Assembly: GCA_964614375.1 (NCBI GenBank)
Contig: CAZTLI010000008.1
Coordinates: forward strand, 1 to 31,092
DNA from: CAZTLI01 sp964614375
GTDB lineage: Bacteria > Chloroflexota > Anaerolineae > Aggregatilineales > Phototrophicaceae
Reading direction: 5' to 3'
Length of the DNA stretch: 31,092 nt
Shown: positions 1 to 9,134 of the stretch, in pieces
Position numbering within the stretch: position 1 is the first letter of the stretch
How the letters are laid out: each line of letters begins with the position of its first letter
Notes under the pieces: generated by a model
The model's database searches: none
Told to the model about the DNA's origin: nothing
The model's input: only the letters and a program-made list of their open reading frames with translations
Program-made: the position numbers and the translations under genes

Positions 1-1486
1 TTTCCGGTGTATCTTGCAGCAGCTTGAGCAGTTCGTTCCACTTGCGGTCATGACCACTCCGGCGCACACGCAGCGCATGGGCTTCAAGCTCACGGAGAAT
101 GATGATTTCGGCTTCGAGTTCTTCCACCGTTCGGGCAGCGGTGGCGTTGTCAATCAACTCGGCTTCGATGATTTCGACTTCTGAATCGGGTGCGTCCTCA
201 AAATCATCCCAGTAGTCCTCGTCGTAGGTTGGGCCTTCCGCCTGTAGGACGTGCTCCCGGGTACGCTGTGCCTCTTTCAGCCGCTTTTCCAGCCGTTCCC
301 GACGACGTTTCAAGGACTGGTAAATGGCCTCCGGTGATGATGCTAGACGACGCTGGAGAATGGTCAGCGCAAAGCCGACTGTGCCTTTGCGTCCGTCGTT
401 TTCGAGCTGTTCAGCGCGATTGAATTCTTGTCGGACATATTCTGTGACATCTTCGTACAGCAGGTCTTCCTCTGGTGAGAGTGTGTAATTGACAGTATAT
501 GCCCTGCGCTCAGGAAACAGGGGTTTGCCATCAAATTTGAGCAGGCGCTCTTTGACCATACGCCGCATCAAATCAGAAACATCGACCTGATGTACCCCGT
601 CACGAAAACGTCCTTCAAAACGATCTGCATCCAGCAGTGCCAGAAATAGCTGGAAGTCTTCCTCTTTTCCATTGTGCGGGGTCGCTGTCATCAGCAAGAA
701 ATGTCTGGTCAATTCCCCTAACAGTTTGCCAAGTCGATAGCGTTTCGTCTCTTTCAGATCACCACCAAAGAATGAGGCAGACATCTTATGCGCCTCATCG
801 CAGACTACCAGGTCCCAATCCGTTTGTTGTAGACGTGCCTGTAAGTCCTCGCTTCGACTAATCTGGTCGAGTCGGACGATAACTAGATCATGCTCGGCAA
901 ATGGATTACCACTGCGCGAAGTTTCGAGCATTTCACGGGTCATTATCGAGAAATCGAGCTGGAACTTGGTCCATAGCTCATCCTGCCACTGCTCGGTCAG
1001 GCTGCCGGGCGCACAGATAAGACAGCGCCGCACATCCCCGCGCACGACTAACTCACGCACCAGTAAACCTGCCATGATCGTCTTACCAGCGCCGGGGTCA
1101 TCCGCCAGCAAAAAGCGCAGCGGTTGACGGGTGAGCATTTCGTCGTACACGGCAGTGATTTGATGGGGCAGTGGCTCAATCATCGATGTGTGAACCGCCA
1201 GCATGGGGTCAAAGAGATGGGCAAGGTGAATACGATAGGCTTCCGAAACCAGCCGCAGCAGCGCCCCAGCCACATCAAACGCCCACAGACGTTCGGCTTG
1301 AACAATTTCCAGTTCCGCTTCATTTTCCCGATAGAGCAGTGTATCACCGACCTTGCCATCACTGCGTCGGTAGACCACTGTCACCGCATTCGAGCCGCTC
1401 CACTCCACATCGACGAGTGTAACCGTCTGGTGTGGGACAATGCCGTATACCTGGATGCCGCGTTGCAACTGTTCGAGCTGGGCCAT
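1..1486 (-). CDS. SNF2-like superfamily 2 helicase, N-terminal half (cut by window edge)
   Basis: The minus-strand frame is open from an ATG at 1486 to the window edge (495 codons). RecA-like domain 1 shows the P-loop ADDPGAGKT (residues 128-136), the Walker B box DEAH (230-233) and motif III TATP (267-270). A charged, probably coiled-coil stretch follows (about residues 385-480). The second RecA domain would lie outside the window. The ATG is preceded by a purine-rich GAAGAG. The family acts on DNA by ATP-driven translocation; the ADDPGAGKTIMAGL style resembles large SNF2-like helicases found in restriction and defence islands, such as DrmD of DISARM. No methylase, DUF1998 or PLD-type partner is visible here, so a defence role is only a possibility. 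The helicase class is secure; the biological role is not. Confidence 0.85.
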   Translation of the reverse strand, partial: MAQLEQLQRGIQVYGIVPHQTVTLVDVEWSGSNAVTVVYRRSDGKVGDTLLYRENEAELEIVQAERLWAFDVAGALLRLVSEAYRIHLAHLFDPMLAVHTSMIEPLPHQITAVYDEMLTRQPLRFLLADDPGAGKTIMAGLLVRELVVRGDVRRCLICAPGSLTEQWQDELWTKFQLDFSIMTREMLETSRSGNPFAEHDLVIVRLDQISRSEDLQARLQQTDWDLVVCDEAHKMSASFFGGDLKETKRYRLGKLLGELTRHFLLMTATPHNGKEEDFQLFLALLDADRFEGRFRDGVHQVDVSDLMRRMVKERLLKFDGKPLFPERRAYTVNYTLSPEEDLLYEDVTEYVRQEFNRAEQLENDGRKGTVGFALTILQRRLASSPEAIYQSLKRRRERLEKRLKEAQRTREHVLQAEGPTYDEDYWDDFEDAPDSEVEIIEAELIDNATAARTVEELEAEIIILRELEAHALRVRRSGHDRKWNELLKLLQDTPE

Positions 1487-2305
1487 GGGTTCTCTTCAAT
1501 GCGTTTTGGCTAACGTGAGACTTATACCGCGGTGTTAACCGCTATTCAATGTTACTATAAGTTTGATGCGGCGGCTGATTTGAGATTAAAATGTAGCTAC
1601 CCTCTTGCTTTTAAGTCAAACACAAACCATGCTGGGTACCCCATCAAGCTAACCTCCACCTTAGGCGACACTCTGGGAATTGGGTTTCCAACACATGAAG
1701 TGTATACCTTCGACTTTGACGGACTACATGATTTTTCAGCACTCACGGAAAAAATATACCGATTAGGTTTGGTGTCGTGGTTTCCTGCCTATTCTTATGG
1801 TCGTAACTGGGTTTTAGGCAATGTTCTCGACCAATGGCAACGGCTACCATCCACTGCCACCGCGCACAGAACCCTATCTGCCAGCGGAGCGCACAACGGC
1901 AGCCTGTTCGATGAATAACCTCAAATACACATGTGAATACAGCTTGCACTGTGTCCACCTGCTCACTCATCAAAACACATTTTCTAAGTATATTCATGTT
2001 TTGCAGAGGTATCGGAAATATGCGGCAAAGCAGCATATCTCTGTGTGGACATTGTGGACTTGCAGACTATATAGACTATGAATACGTGAAAGTTCGGCGC
2101 AAAACGGGGGGATGATAGTGTGGACAATGTGGACATAACCCGTCACACTGCCGCAAGCGTGTTGGGCAAAATCTGCCCTGAAAGACGGAATTCCGAAATG
2201 CTCTATGACAATGCCTTGTGATGCAGAAATGTAACCCATGAAAATTGTCATGCGTACATCATGACTCACATTACTGTGGGAGGTACGGATTGACAGGTAG
2301 AATAT
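1487..2305. other. About 820 bases without a convincing gene
   Basis: Short open frames exist on both strands (for example 1532-1918 plus and 1743-2036 minus), but none has a recognisable domain or a good ribosome site. The base composition is more AT-rich than in the neighbouring genes. The only structure I can point to is a set of TGTGGAC heptamers (separate entry). Confidence 0.5.
2043..2134 (+). repeat. Paired TGTGGAC heptamers
   Basis: Two 17-base copies at 2043-2059 and 2118-2134 differ at one base. Each consists of two TGTGGAC heptamers spaced nine bases start to start, giving four heptamers in direct orientation. An inverted-sense GTCCAC lies nearby at 1953-1958. The arrangement resembles small protein-binding iterons, but no partner protein is evident. 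Chance cannot be excluded. Confidence 0.4.
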
Positions 2306-2321
2306 ATTCAGCTTTTTGAAT
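2306..2321. promoter_or_regulatory. ATTCA-N6-TGAAT palindrome, likely ArsR-family operator, upstream of the kinase/regulator/molybdoenzyme genes
   Basis: Perfect inverted repeat ATTCA (2306-2310) and TGAAT (2317-2321) with a six-base spacer. The same design occurs upstream of two arsR genes in this window (16194-16209 perfect, 14374-14389 with one mismatch). Flanking bases also agree: ATATTCAG and TTGAAT are shared with the 16194 copy read on its minus strand. A second palindrome, GAATATATTC at 2300-2309, overlaps it, and a TTGACA lies at 2290-2295. ArsR/SmtB repressors bind AT-rich palindromes of this kind, so this is a plausible operator. Regulation by one of the ArsR proteins here is inference. 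Confidence 0.55.
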
Positions 2322-2343
2322 AAGGCAATTCGCTTTACAAGCC

Positions 2344-2908
2344 GTGGTAAGCCTGAATTTCCCGGCAACAATCAGCGCCTACATATGGGTAAGGACGAAC
2401 TGGACAAAAAAGGATAATATCTTTATTGATGAGGGAGGGAAAAGGGTGCAATATGTTCATGGCGTTATCACTGCACAGGGAGACGAGCGGAAACGCATTG
2501 CGCGCGAACTGCATGACAGCACCTGTCAGAGTCTGACCTCCATGCTGATCGGTTTGAAAGCATTGACAGATACCCGCCATGTGCTGGATGTGGAAAAACA
2601 GGCGGAGAAATTACGAATTATCGTCGGTCAACCAGTGGACGATGTTCATTCACTGTCGCTGCAACTGCGGCCCGGTGTACTCGATTGCGAGCGTTTTTAT
2701 TGAACGCAGTCCCGAAAACGTGCTGGCGATCATTGAAGACGATGGCAGAGGTTTTGATGAGACCGATATTGACTGGCACGATAGACATCTGGGATTGTAT
2801 AGAATCAGGGAACGTGCGGAACTGTTTTCACGCCAGTTTACTATAGAAACTGTGCCGGGTCAGGGAACCAGTGTCTATATTGAGCTACCCTTGAAAATAG
2901 CAGACTGA
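2344..2908 (+). pseudogene. Degenerate HisKA_3 sensor histidine kinase
   Basis: The first frame (2344-2703) carries an H-box of the NarX/DegS type, DERKRIARELHDSTCQSL, and runs into LRPGVLD before stopping. A second frame then resumes with the G1 box IIEDDGRGFD, a G2-like region HLGLYRIRERAELF and a C-terminal PGQGTSVYIELPL. In intact family members roughly 60 residues, including the N-box that holds Mg-ATP, lie between LRPxVLD and the strand before DGRGFD. Here the two parts abut near 2690, so an internal deletion with frame change is the simplest reading. No sensor domain is seen upstream. GTG at 2344 opens the frame, but GTG at 2446 has a better ribosome site (GAGGGAGG). It sits 21 bases before the response regulator, as a cognate kinase would. 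The kinase activity should be lost. Confidence 0.8.
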
Positions 2909-2929
2909 ATTAGGTCTAGAGGAAAAACA

Positions 2930-3595
2930 ATGACGATGATCCGAATGCTTATTGCCGACGATCACGCGGTGCTTCGCTCTGGTCTGCGGATGCTACTGGA
3001 TGCACAAATTGACATCAAAGTGGTTGGCGAGGCCGGTACGGGCAGCCAGGTGCTTTCGCTGGCAGAAGCATTGCAACCTGACCTGATATTACTCGACCTG
3101 TCCATGCCGGGTCTTGGCGGTTTGGAGGTGCTTCCGCTGTTGCGGAAAGTCGCGCCACGATCTCACATTCTGATTCTGACGATGCATGATGATGACAGCT
3201 ATCTGCGGCAGGCGCTGCGCGATGGCGCATCCGGGTATGTGCTCAAGCGTGCTGCCGACACCGAGCTGCTGGCGGCCATTCACGCGGTGATGCGCGGTGA
3301 AGTCTATGTGCATCCGTCTCTGACTCGAATGCTGCTGGACGATATTCTCCCCGAAACCAATACCAACCTGCCCAATCCCTGGGATGCGCTCAGCGAACGA
3401 GAGCGTGGGGTGCTGCTGCGTGTTACACGCGGATTTACGTCCGCCAAGATTGCCGAGCAGTTAAGTCTTAGCCCCAAGACGGTGGATACTTACCGCGCCA
3501 GAGGTATGGAAAAACTCGGCCTGCGTTCTCGGGCTGCCCTGGTTCAATACGTTTTATCTCACAACCTCCTTTCTCAAGACTCCGCTTCTGGATAA
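2930..3595 (+). CDS. NarL/FixJ-family response regulator (TtrR-like position)
   Basis: 221 aa. N-terminal receiver with the acidic pair D10-D11, phospho-acceptor D56 in LILLDLSMPG, switch residue T84 and K106, so the receiver is intact. A C-terminal LuxR-type helix-turn-helix spans about residues 150-210 (LSERERGVLLRVTRGF, then IAEQLSLSPKTVDTYRA). The start ATG follows AGAGGAAAAACA. It lies between a decayed sensor kinase and the molybdoenzyme operon and is transcribed in the same direction, matching the ttrS-ttrR-ttrBCA arrangement. It probably activates that operon. With its adjacent kinase broken, it would need another phosphodonor or act unphosphorylated. Confidence 0.9.
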   Translation: MTMIRMLIADDHAVLRSGLRMLLDAQIDIKVVGEAGTGSQVLSLAEALQPDLILLDLSMPGLGGLEVLPLLRKVAPRSHILILTMHDDDSYLRQALRDGASGYVLKRAADTELLAAIHAVMRGEVYVHPSLTRMLLDDILPETNTNLPNPWDALSERERGVLLRVTRGFTSAKIAEQLSLSPKTVDTYRARGMEKLGLRSRAALVQYVLSHNLLSQDSASG

Positions 3596-3733
3596 TTAGT
3601 AGGGAATTTCCTTACAAAACGCCTCAATCCTGCGTACTTTTCCCGATACCGGGCTGCATCATCATTATCTATCCTTATGAATATGGGGCCTGGTTGTAGT
3701 TCGTGCATGGTGCTACCGAAAGGAAAAGATCGT

Positions 3734-4657
3734 ATGCGCGATTCAACGAATGATGAGCAATCGTCTAATGTCACCAGACGGAATTTTTTGAAAGGGCTGG
3801 TGGGCGCCACCGGAGCAGCAACAGCTCTCGCTGCCTATGAGGCGTTCGTCAGTAATCCCGAAGCAGTGTTGGCACAGGAAACTATACCGTCATCAGGTGC
3901 GGTGATAGCCAGCGCCAATGGCGAGCAGGTCGATACACTGGAGCGAATGCGGGTGGAACTGCTGCGCGCGCTGCAAAAGCCGGCTGCCGAGCGCCGCTGG
4001 GTTATGGTGATTGACCTGCGGAAATGTGTGGGCTGCCATGCCTGCACCATCAGTTGTGTGGCGGAAAACAAACTGCCACCCGGCGTCGTGTACCGGCCTG
4101 TACTGGAAGAAGAGTGGGGCACGTTCCCCAACGTCGGTCGTCGGTTTATTCCCCGTCCCTGTATGCAGTGTGATAACCCACCCTGTACGCCGGTCTGTCC
4201 CGTGAACGCAACCTTTAAGAATGAGGAAGGCGTAGTCGAGGTGGACTATGACCAGTGCATCGGCTGCCGTGCCTGCCTGACCGCCTGCCCCTATGGCGCC
4301 CGTACCGCAGACTTTGGGCTGACGTATACGGAACAAACGCCGATTGCAGCCGGGATGCTTGTCGGGCAGACTACAGCCGAAGGTTACGAGCGTGTGGCAA
4401 ATTATGAATACAGTGAACCACGCCCGCGTGAAGGACACGAAGCGCCCATCGGTAACGCCCGCAAATGCCACTTCTGTTTACATCGTGTGCGGGTTGGCGA
4501 ACTCCCTGCCTGTGTGACGACCTGCATTGGTCGCGCGACGATGTTTGGCGATGCCAATGACCCGGACAGCCTGATCGCTGAGATGATTGCCAGGCCGAAT
4601 GTGATGCGGCTTAAAGAAGAACTCGGTACTGAGCCGCGCGTCTACTACCTGGCATAA
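3734..4657 (+). CDS. Four-cluster [4Fe-4S] electron-transfer subunit of a DMSO-reductase-family enzyme (TtrB-like)
   Basis: 307 aa from the ATG at 3734, chosen because AAAGGAAAAG lies just upstream and the twin-arginine signal TRRNFLKGLVGATGAAT then begins at residue 14; in-frame ATGs further upstream lack this. Sixteen cysteines form four ferredoxin-type groups: 98/101/104/108, 143/146/151/155, 175/178/181/185 and 245/248/260/264. This is the DmsB/NrfC/TtrB pattern. The protein would be exported folded by Tat with its catalytic partner and relay electrons between the membrane anchor and the molybdenum site. It is first in a three-gene operon (15 bases before the NrfD gene), the same order as ttrBCA. 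Confidence 0.9.
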   Translation: MRDSTNDEQSSNVTRRNFLKGLVGATGAATALAAYEAFVSNPEAVLAQETIPSSGAVIASANGEQVDTLERMRVELLRALQKPAAERRWVMVIDLRKCVGCHACTISCVAENKLPPGVVYRPVLEEEWGTFPNVGRRFIPRPCMQCDNPPCTPVCPVNATFKNEEGVVEVDYDQCIGCRACLTACPYGARTADFGLTYTEQTPIAAGMLVGQTTAEGYERVANYEYSEPRPREGHEAPIGNARKCHFCLHRVRVGELPACVTTCIGRATMFGDANDPDSLIAEMIARPNVMRLKEELGTEPRVYYLA

Positions 4658-4672
4658 GAGAGGATCAAGATT

Positions 4673-5821
4673 ATGTTCACACAGAAAAACATTAAACGAC
4701 TGCTGTATGTTCTGGGCATCGTCGCTGTCATACTCGGTATCTTCGGTTTCTATAATCGTCTGTTCTTTGGGGAACGCGATGTAAACTACGGTTCCTATGT
4801 GACCTGGGGATTGTGGGTCGCCATGTACCTGTTTTTTGCCGGTGTTGCGTCCGGTTCCTACATGATGGCTACGCTCGACTATCTCTTCGACATACCGCTT
4901 TTCAAAGGCACCGGGAAGTTCGCGCTGTGGGCTGCGCTGGTCACGCTCCCTGCCGCGTTAATTTCAATCGGCATGGACCTGGGACACCCGGAGCGCATCT
5001 GGAAAGTCTTTCTGCAACCGAATTTCAACTCCCTGCTGGCGCAGATGGTATGGGGCTATACGATCTTCGGGGTCGTGATTGTCGTGTCCCTCTGGCTGGC
5101 GATGCGTACCGCGAGTCAACGAACCAGGGTGCTCAAACTGCTCATGGCTATCGGTCTTGTTTTATCGATCTTTATCAGCGGCGGTGTCGGGGCACTGCTC
5201 GGCATTAATGCTAGCCGTGCAGTCTGGCATGTAGGCTTGCTTCCGGCGCAGTTTCCAATCTTCTCGCTGGCAACCGGTGTGGCGCTTGTGCTGATCATTG
5301 TCGCGCTCTTTACCAACAGCCCGCATCGGGTTCGGCAGCAGCGTGTGTTGGGTATCTCGCTGGTGGTTCTGATGCTGATTAAGACCTACATCCTCTGGTC
5401 GGACTTTTCCATGTCGCTGTACAGCGGCGTCCCCCAGAGCGTCGATGCCATCACCCAGGTGCTCTATGGTGAATACTGGTGGGCCTTCTGGATTATCCAG
5501 ATTCTTCTGGGAACCCTCATTCCGGTCATTGTGCTCATGGTGCCCCGTTGGTCACACAATCGAAATCTCGCCGGGCTGATGGGCATACTGGTCTTAATCG
5601 GTTTTGCGTCCGCCCGAGCGAACATCGTCTTCCCAGCGCTCACAGTTCCTGAACTGGGTGGGCTGGCAGAGGCGTTCACCGGACCGCATCTTGGCTTTGA
5701 ATATTTCCCCAGCATGACGGAATGGTCAGTAACCATCGGTGTTGTTGGATTGGCGACGCTGGCATTTTTAATTGGGATTGACCGTTTGCCGTTTTTCAAA
5801 GAGTCATCGGAGGTGGCATAA
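4673..5821 (+). CDS. NrfD/PsrC-family membrane anchor (TtrC-like)
   Basis: 382 aa, strongly hydrophobic with about nine or ten membrane segments. Family features include an early WGLWVAMYLFFAGVASGSYM segment and an acidic/aromatic DLGHPERIWK loop near residue 105, both typical of NrfD/PsrC/TtrC proteins that oxidise menaquinol and pass electrons to the [4Fe-4S] subunit. The start has GAGAGGATCAAG upstream. The stop overlaps the start of the next gene (TAATG), indicating translational coupling with the catalytic subunit. Confidence 0.9.
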   Translation: MFTQKNIKRLLYVLGIVAVILGIFGFYNRLFFGERDVNYGSYVTWGLWVAMYLFFAGVASGSYMMATLDYLFDIPLFKGTGKFALWAALVTLPAALISIGMDLGHPERIWKVFLQPNFNSLLAQMVWGYTIFGVVIVVSLWLAMRTASQRTRVLKLLMAIGLVLSIFISGGVGALLGINASRAVWHVGLLPAQFPIFSLATGVALVLIIVALFTNSPHRVRQQRVLGISLVVLMLIKTYILWSDFSMSLYSGVPQSVDAITQVLYGEYWWAFWIIQILLGTLIPVIVLMVPRWSHNRNLAGLMGILVLIGFASARANIVFPALTVPELGGLAEAFTGPHLGFEYFPSMTEWSVTIGVVGLATLAFLIGIDRLPFFKESSEVA

Positions 5822-8800
5822 TGACCGACAATCATGACCCAAAACCCGTTCAAGAACAGCCAGTAAATTGCGGCCTGTCACGGCGCGAGTTTGTAAAAAT
5901 CAGTGCCCTTGCCGGTGGTACGGTAGCGTTCCTGGGCGGCCTGCCCGGTTTCAGCCGGATAGTTACGGGGCGCGCTCAGGATACTGGAAGCGAATTCAGC
6001 TACCCTCTGGTTGACCCAACGAATCAGCTTCACACGGTTTGTTTGCAGTGTAATACTGGCTGTGCGATCAAAGTCAAGCTGCTCGACGGCATTGCGGCCA
6101 AGATCGACGGCAATCCTTACAGCCCGTGGACGCTCCATCCTCACATCGCTTACGATACGCCGATTATTGAAACGGGCACAGTAGAAGGTTCCTTGTGTCC
6201 TAAAGGCCAGGCGGGTATCCAGACTGCCTATGACCCGTACCGTATTGTCAGCGTGCTCAAACGCAAGCCCGGCACAAGACGCGGTCAGAACCAGTGGGAA
6301 ACCATCCCATTCAATCAAGCGATTGACGAGATTGTCAGCGGCGGCGACCTGTTCGGTGAAGGCCCTGTGGAAGGGTTCAACGATGTCTATGCGCTTCGAG
6401 ACAGCCACGTCTTCGAGGAGATGGGCGCGGCGGTAAAGACCATCTGGGCTGCCAGGACTGCCGACGAACGTGCCAACCTGGTCGAAACCTTCCAGGAGGA
6501 GTTTGCCGATTACCTGGATGTCCTGATCGACCCGAATCATCCCGACCTCGGCCCGAAGAACAATCAGTTCGCTTTTGTCTGGGGCCGTATGAAAGGCGGG
6601 CGGGAAGATTTCATCCATCGCTTCATGAAAGAGTCTTTCGGTTCGATCAATGCCAACGGACACACAACCGTATGCCAGGGTTCGCTCTACTTCACCGGCA
6701 AAGCGATGAGCGCCAAATGGAATGCAACCACAGGTGGTTTCGATGGCGGCGACAAATTCTACTGGCAGGGCGACATCGCCAACAGCGAATTCGTCATTTT
6801 TGTCGGCACCAATTTGTTCGAGGCGAATTATGGCCCGCCGCTGCGCGTTCCGGCTATCACCAATGGCACTGTTGACCGGGGAATGCGCTACGCCGTCATC
6901 GACCCACGCTTCTCGAAAGTGGCTTCCAAAGCCTGGAAATGGATCCCTATCCTGCCGGGTCAGGACACCGCCTTTGCGCTCGGCATGATCCGCTGGATGC
7001 TGGAGAACGAACGCTATAATGCCGACTATCTGGCAATGGCTAATCAGGCGGCGGCGACGGCTGCGAGCGAGCCGAACTATACCAATACAAGCTGGCTGGT
7101 GAAAATTGGGGACGATGGGCGACCCGGCAAGTTTCTGCGAGCCAGCGAACTGGGTTTGGTCACAGCCACTACCGAAGCCGATTTAGAAGGTGAAGAAGTG
7201 ACGGTCTACGTCACAGAAGATGACACCCGGTTTACCTCCGATGTGCCGGTGGTGCTGGTCAACGGTGAGCCTGTCCCCTTTGACCCGGTGAGCGCCGACG
7301 CTGCCCCTGTTATCGGTGATCTGCTGGTCGATACGACCATTGGTGACTTTCGTGTCAAGAGCAGCCTGCAACTGCTTTATGAATCGGCCATCGAGCGCAG
7401 CTTCGAAGAATGGGCAGAACTGGCCGGTGTTGATGCAGGCGACATCATCGAACTGGCACAGGAATTCACTGCTCATGGGCGTCGCGCCTGTGCAGACATC
7501 CATCGAGGCCCATCCCAGCATACGAACGGTTTCTACAACAACAATGCCTGGTACGTGGTCAACCTGCTCATCGGGAATTACGACTATACTGGTGGCATGG
7601 TCAAAGCCAGCACCTACGACCGTAAGGGCACCAAGCCCGGGCAACCGTTTGACGTTCAAGCGATGATCGAACAAGAGAACACGGCATTTGGCATCGACCT
7701 GCTGCGTACCAACGTGGCTTACGAGAAGACGACCCTGTTTGAAGGCTATCCAGCTCGGCGTCCCTGGTTCACGCTGGCGACAGATGTCTACCAGGAAGAT
7801 GTGCCGTCCATGGGCGATGCCTATCCCTATCCGATCAAGATCGCCATGTTCTACATGAGCGCCATCAACTTTGCGCTTCCCGCCGCCCAGACAGTGATTG
7901 ACATCCTTGCGGATACCAGCAAAATTCCGCTGATTATCACCTCGGACATCATGGTCGGCGAGACCTCGACGTATGCCGATTACATCTTCCCGGATCTCTC
8001 TTATCTCGAACGCTGGGAATTCCAGGGGTCCCATCCATCGGTGACATTCAAGGTGGAAAATGTCCGCAATCCGGCGATTGCGATCCCCGGTTGGCCTACG
8101 GTGACAGTATACGGAGAGGAAATCCCGATGAGCTGGGAGGCTTTGCTGCTGGCCATCGCCGAAAGACTCGATTTACCTGGCTTCGGCCCCAATGGTTTTG
8201 GCGAAGGAATGCCGCTCATCCGCCCCGAAGACCTGTATCTCAAACAGGTGGCGAACATTGCCCGGGGTGAAAAAGAAGATGGTTCCGACGCGGTGTCCGA
8301 AGCAACCGACGAGGAAATCGAACACTTCCTGACCGTTCGCCGCCATCTGCCCACCCCTGTCTTTGATGCCGACCGCTGGCAAGAGGCACTGGGCAATGAT
8401 GAAAGCCTGTGGCGGCGCGTGGTTTATGTCCTCAATCGGGGCGGACGTTATGAGCCGTTCAGCAAAGCCTATAAGGGCGCGAAAGTCGGTCATCCCTATG
8501 GGCGGTTGATTAATCTGTACCAGGAAAAAACGGCCACGACAATCAATTCGATGACTGGCAATCCCTTCACTGGTTACACGGTCTATATCCCGCCAGGGCT
8601 GGACTCGCTGGGTAACCCCATCAATGACTCGGATGCTGGCTATGACCTGCGCCTGATTACCTACAAGGAAATCATGATGGCGAAGTCACGCGGCATAGCG
8701 GACTACTGGCTGCTGGCATTGATGCCGGAGAACCGCCTGATTATCAACCGGATTGATGCGGAACGACTGGGCATTCAGAACGGTGATGAAGTACACCTGT

Positions 8801-9117
8801 CGTCCGCCAGCAACCCGGATGGGGTCTGGGATCTGAAAGATGGCACGATTCGTCCGCTAGTCGGCAAAGCGAAAGTCATCGAAGGTATTCGCCCGGGTGT
8901 GGTGGCTTTCCCGCTTGGCTGGGGGCATTGGGCCAGCGGCGCGCGCGACATCACCATTGATGAGCAGCTTATCCAGGGCGACCCACGACGTGGAACAGGT
9001 ATTCATGCCAATGTCGCCATGAGGGTCGATCCGGTTCTGGGAAATGTAACCCTGTCTGACCTGGCAGGAGGCAGTGCCGTGTTCTACGACACCTTCGTCA
9101 AAGTCGAAAAAGTCTAG
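5821..9117 (+). CDS. Molybdopterin oxidoreductase catalytic subunit, TtrA-like (tetrathionate/selenate/arsenate class undecided)
   Basis: 1098 aa. Twin-arginine signal SRREFVK (RR at 21-22). The [4Fe-4S] site is CxxCxxxC at 74/77/81 with a distant fourth cysteine at 126 (SLCPKG); this long gap and the motif GGDLFGEGPVEG (174-185) resemble TtrA. C285 in GHTTVCQG is the likely molybdenum ligand. The C-terminal part (from about residue 960) is the molydopterin-dinucleotide-binding fold. The length fits TtrA-type proteins (about 1000-1100) better than ArrA (about 850). The enzyme should be Tat-exported and reduce a terminal acceptor, fed by the NrfD and ferredoxin subunits. Tetrathionate is the family default, but the flanking arsenic locus makes an arsenic or other oxyanion substrate possible. 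Clade assignment comes from remembered motifs, not an alignment. Confidence 0.85.
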   Translation: MTDNHDPKPVQEQPVNCGLSRREFVKISALAGGTVAFLGGLPGFSRIVTGRAQDTGSEFSYPLVDPTNQLHTVCLQCNTGCAIKVKLLDGIAAKIDGNPYSPWTLHPHIAYDTPIIETGTVEGSLCPKGQAGIQTAYDPYRIVSVLKRKPGTRRGQNQWETIPFNQAIDEIVSGGDLFGEGPVEGFNDVYALRDSHVFEEMGAAVKTIWAARTADERANLVETFQEEFADYLDVLIDPNHPDLGPKNNQFAFVWGRMKGGREDFIHRFMKESFGSINANGHTTVCQGSLYFTGKAMSAKWNATTGGFDGGDKFYWQGDIANSEFVIFVGTNLFEANYGPPLRVPAITNGTVDRGMRYAVIDPRFSKVASKAWKWIPILPGQDTAFALGMIRWMLENERYNADYLAMANQAAATAASEPNYTNTSWLVKIGDDGRPGKFLRASELGLVTATTEADLEGEEVTVYVTEDDTRFTSDVPVVLVNGEPVPFDPVSADAAPVIGDLLVDTTIGDFRVKSSLQLLYESAIERSFEEWAELAGVDAGDIIELAQEFTAHGRRACADIHRGPSQHTNGFYNNNAWYVVNLLIGNYDYTGGMVKASTYDRKGTKPGQPFDVQAMIEQENTAFGIDLLRTNVAYEKTTLFEGYPARRPWFTLATDVYQEDVPSMGDAYPYPIKIAMFYMSAINFALPAAQTVIDILADTSKIPLIITSDIMVGETSTYADYIFPDLSYLERWEFQGSHPSVTFKVENVRNPAIAIPGWPTVTVYGEEIPMSWEALLLAIAERLDLPGFGPNGFGEGMPLIRPEDLYLKQVANIARGEKEDGSDAVSEATDEEIEHFLTVRRHLPTPVFDADRWQEALGNDESLWRRVVYVLNRGGRYEPFSKAYKGAKVGHPYGRLINLYQEKTATTINSMTGNPFTGYTVYIPPGLDSLGNPINDSDAGYDLRLITYKEIMMAKSRGIADYWLLALMPENRLIINRIDAERLGIQNGDEVHLSSASNPDGVWDLKDGTIRPLVGKAKVIEGIRPGVVAFPLGWGHWASGARDITIDEQLIQGDPRRGTGIHANVAMRVDPVLGNVTLSDLAGGSAVFYDTFVKVEKV

Positions 9118-9134
9118 AGTCGATCAAAAGGATA

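Noticed and set aside
1..1486. Calling the edge helicase a DISARM component
   Set aside because: No other DISARM gene is visible, and the protein is truncated.
1532..1918. 128-codon plus-strand open frame
   Set aside because: No ribosome site and no domain; not supported as a gene.
5878..6663. 261-codon minus-strand open frame
   Set aside because: Lies wholly inside the TtrA-like gene, with no domain and no ribosome site; an antisense shadow.
7183..8034. 283-codon minus-strand open frame
   Set aside because: Antisense to the TtrA-like gene, whose motifs are intact across it; no recognisable product.
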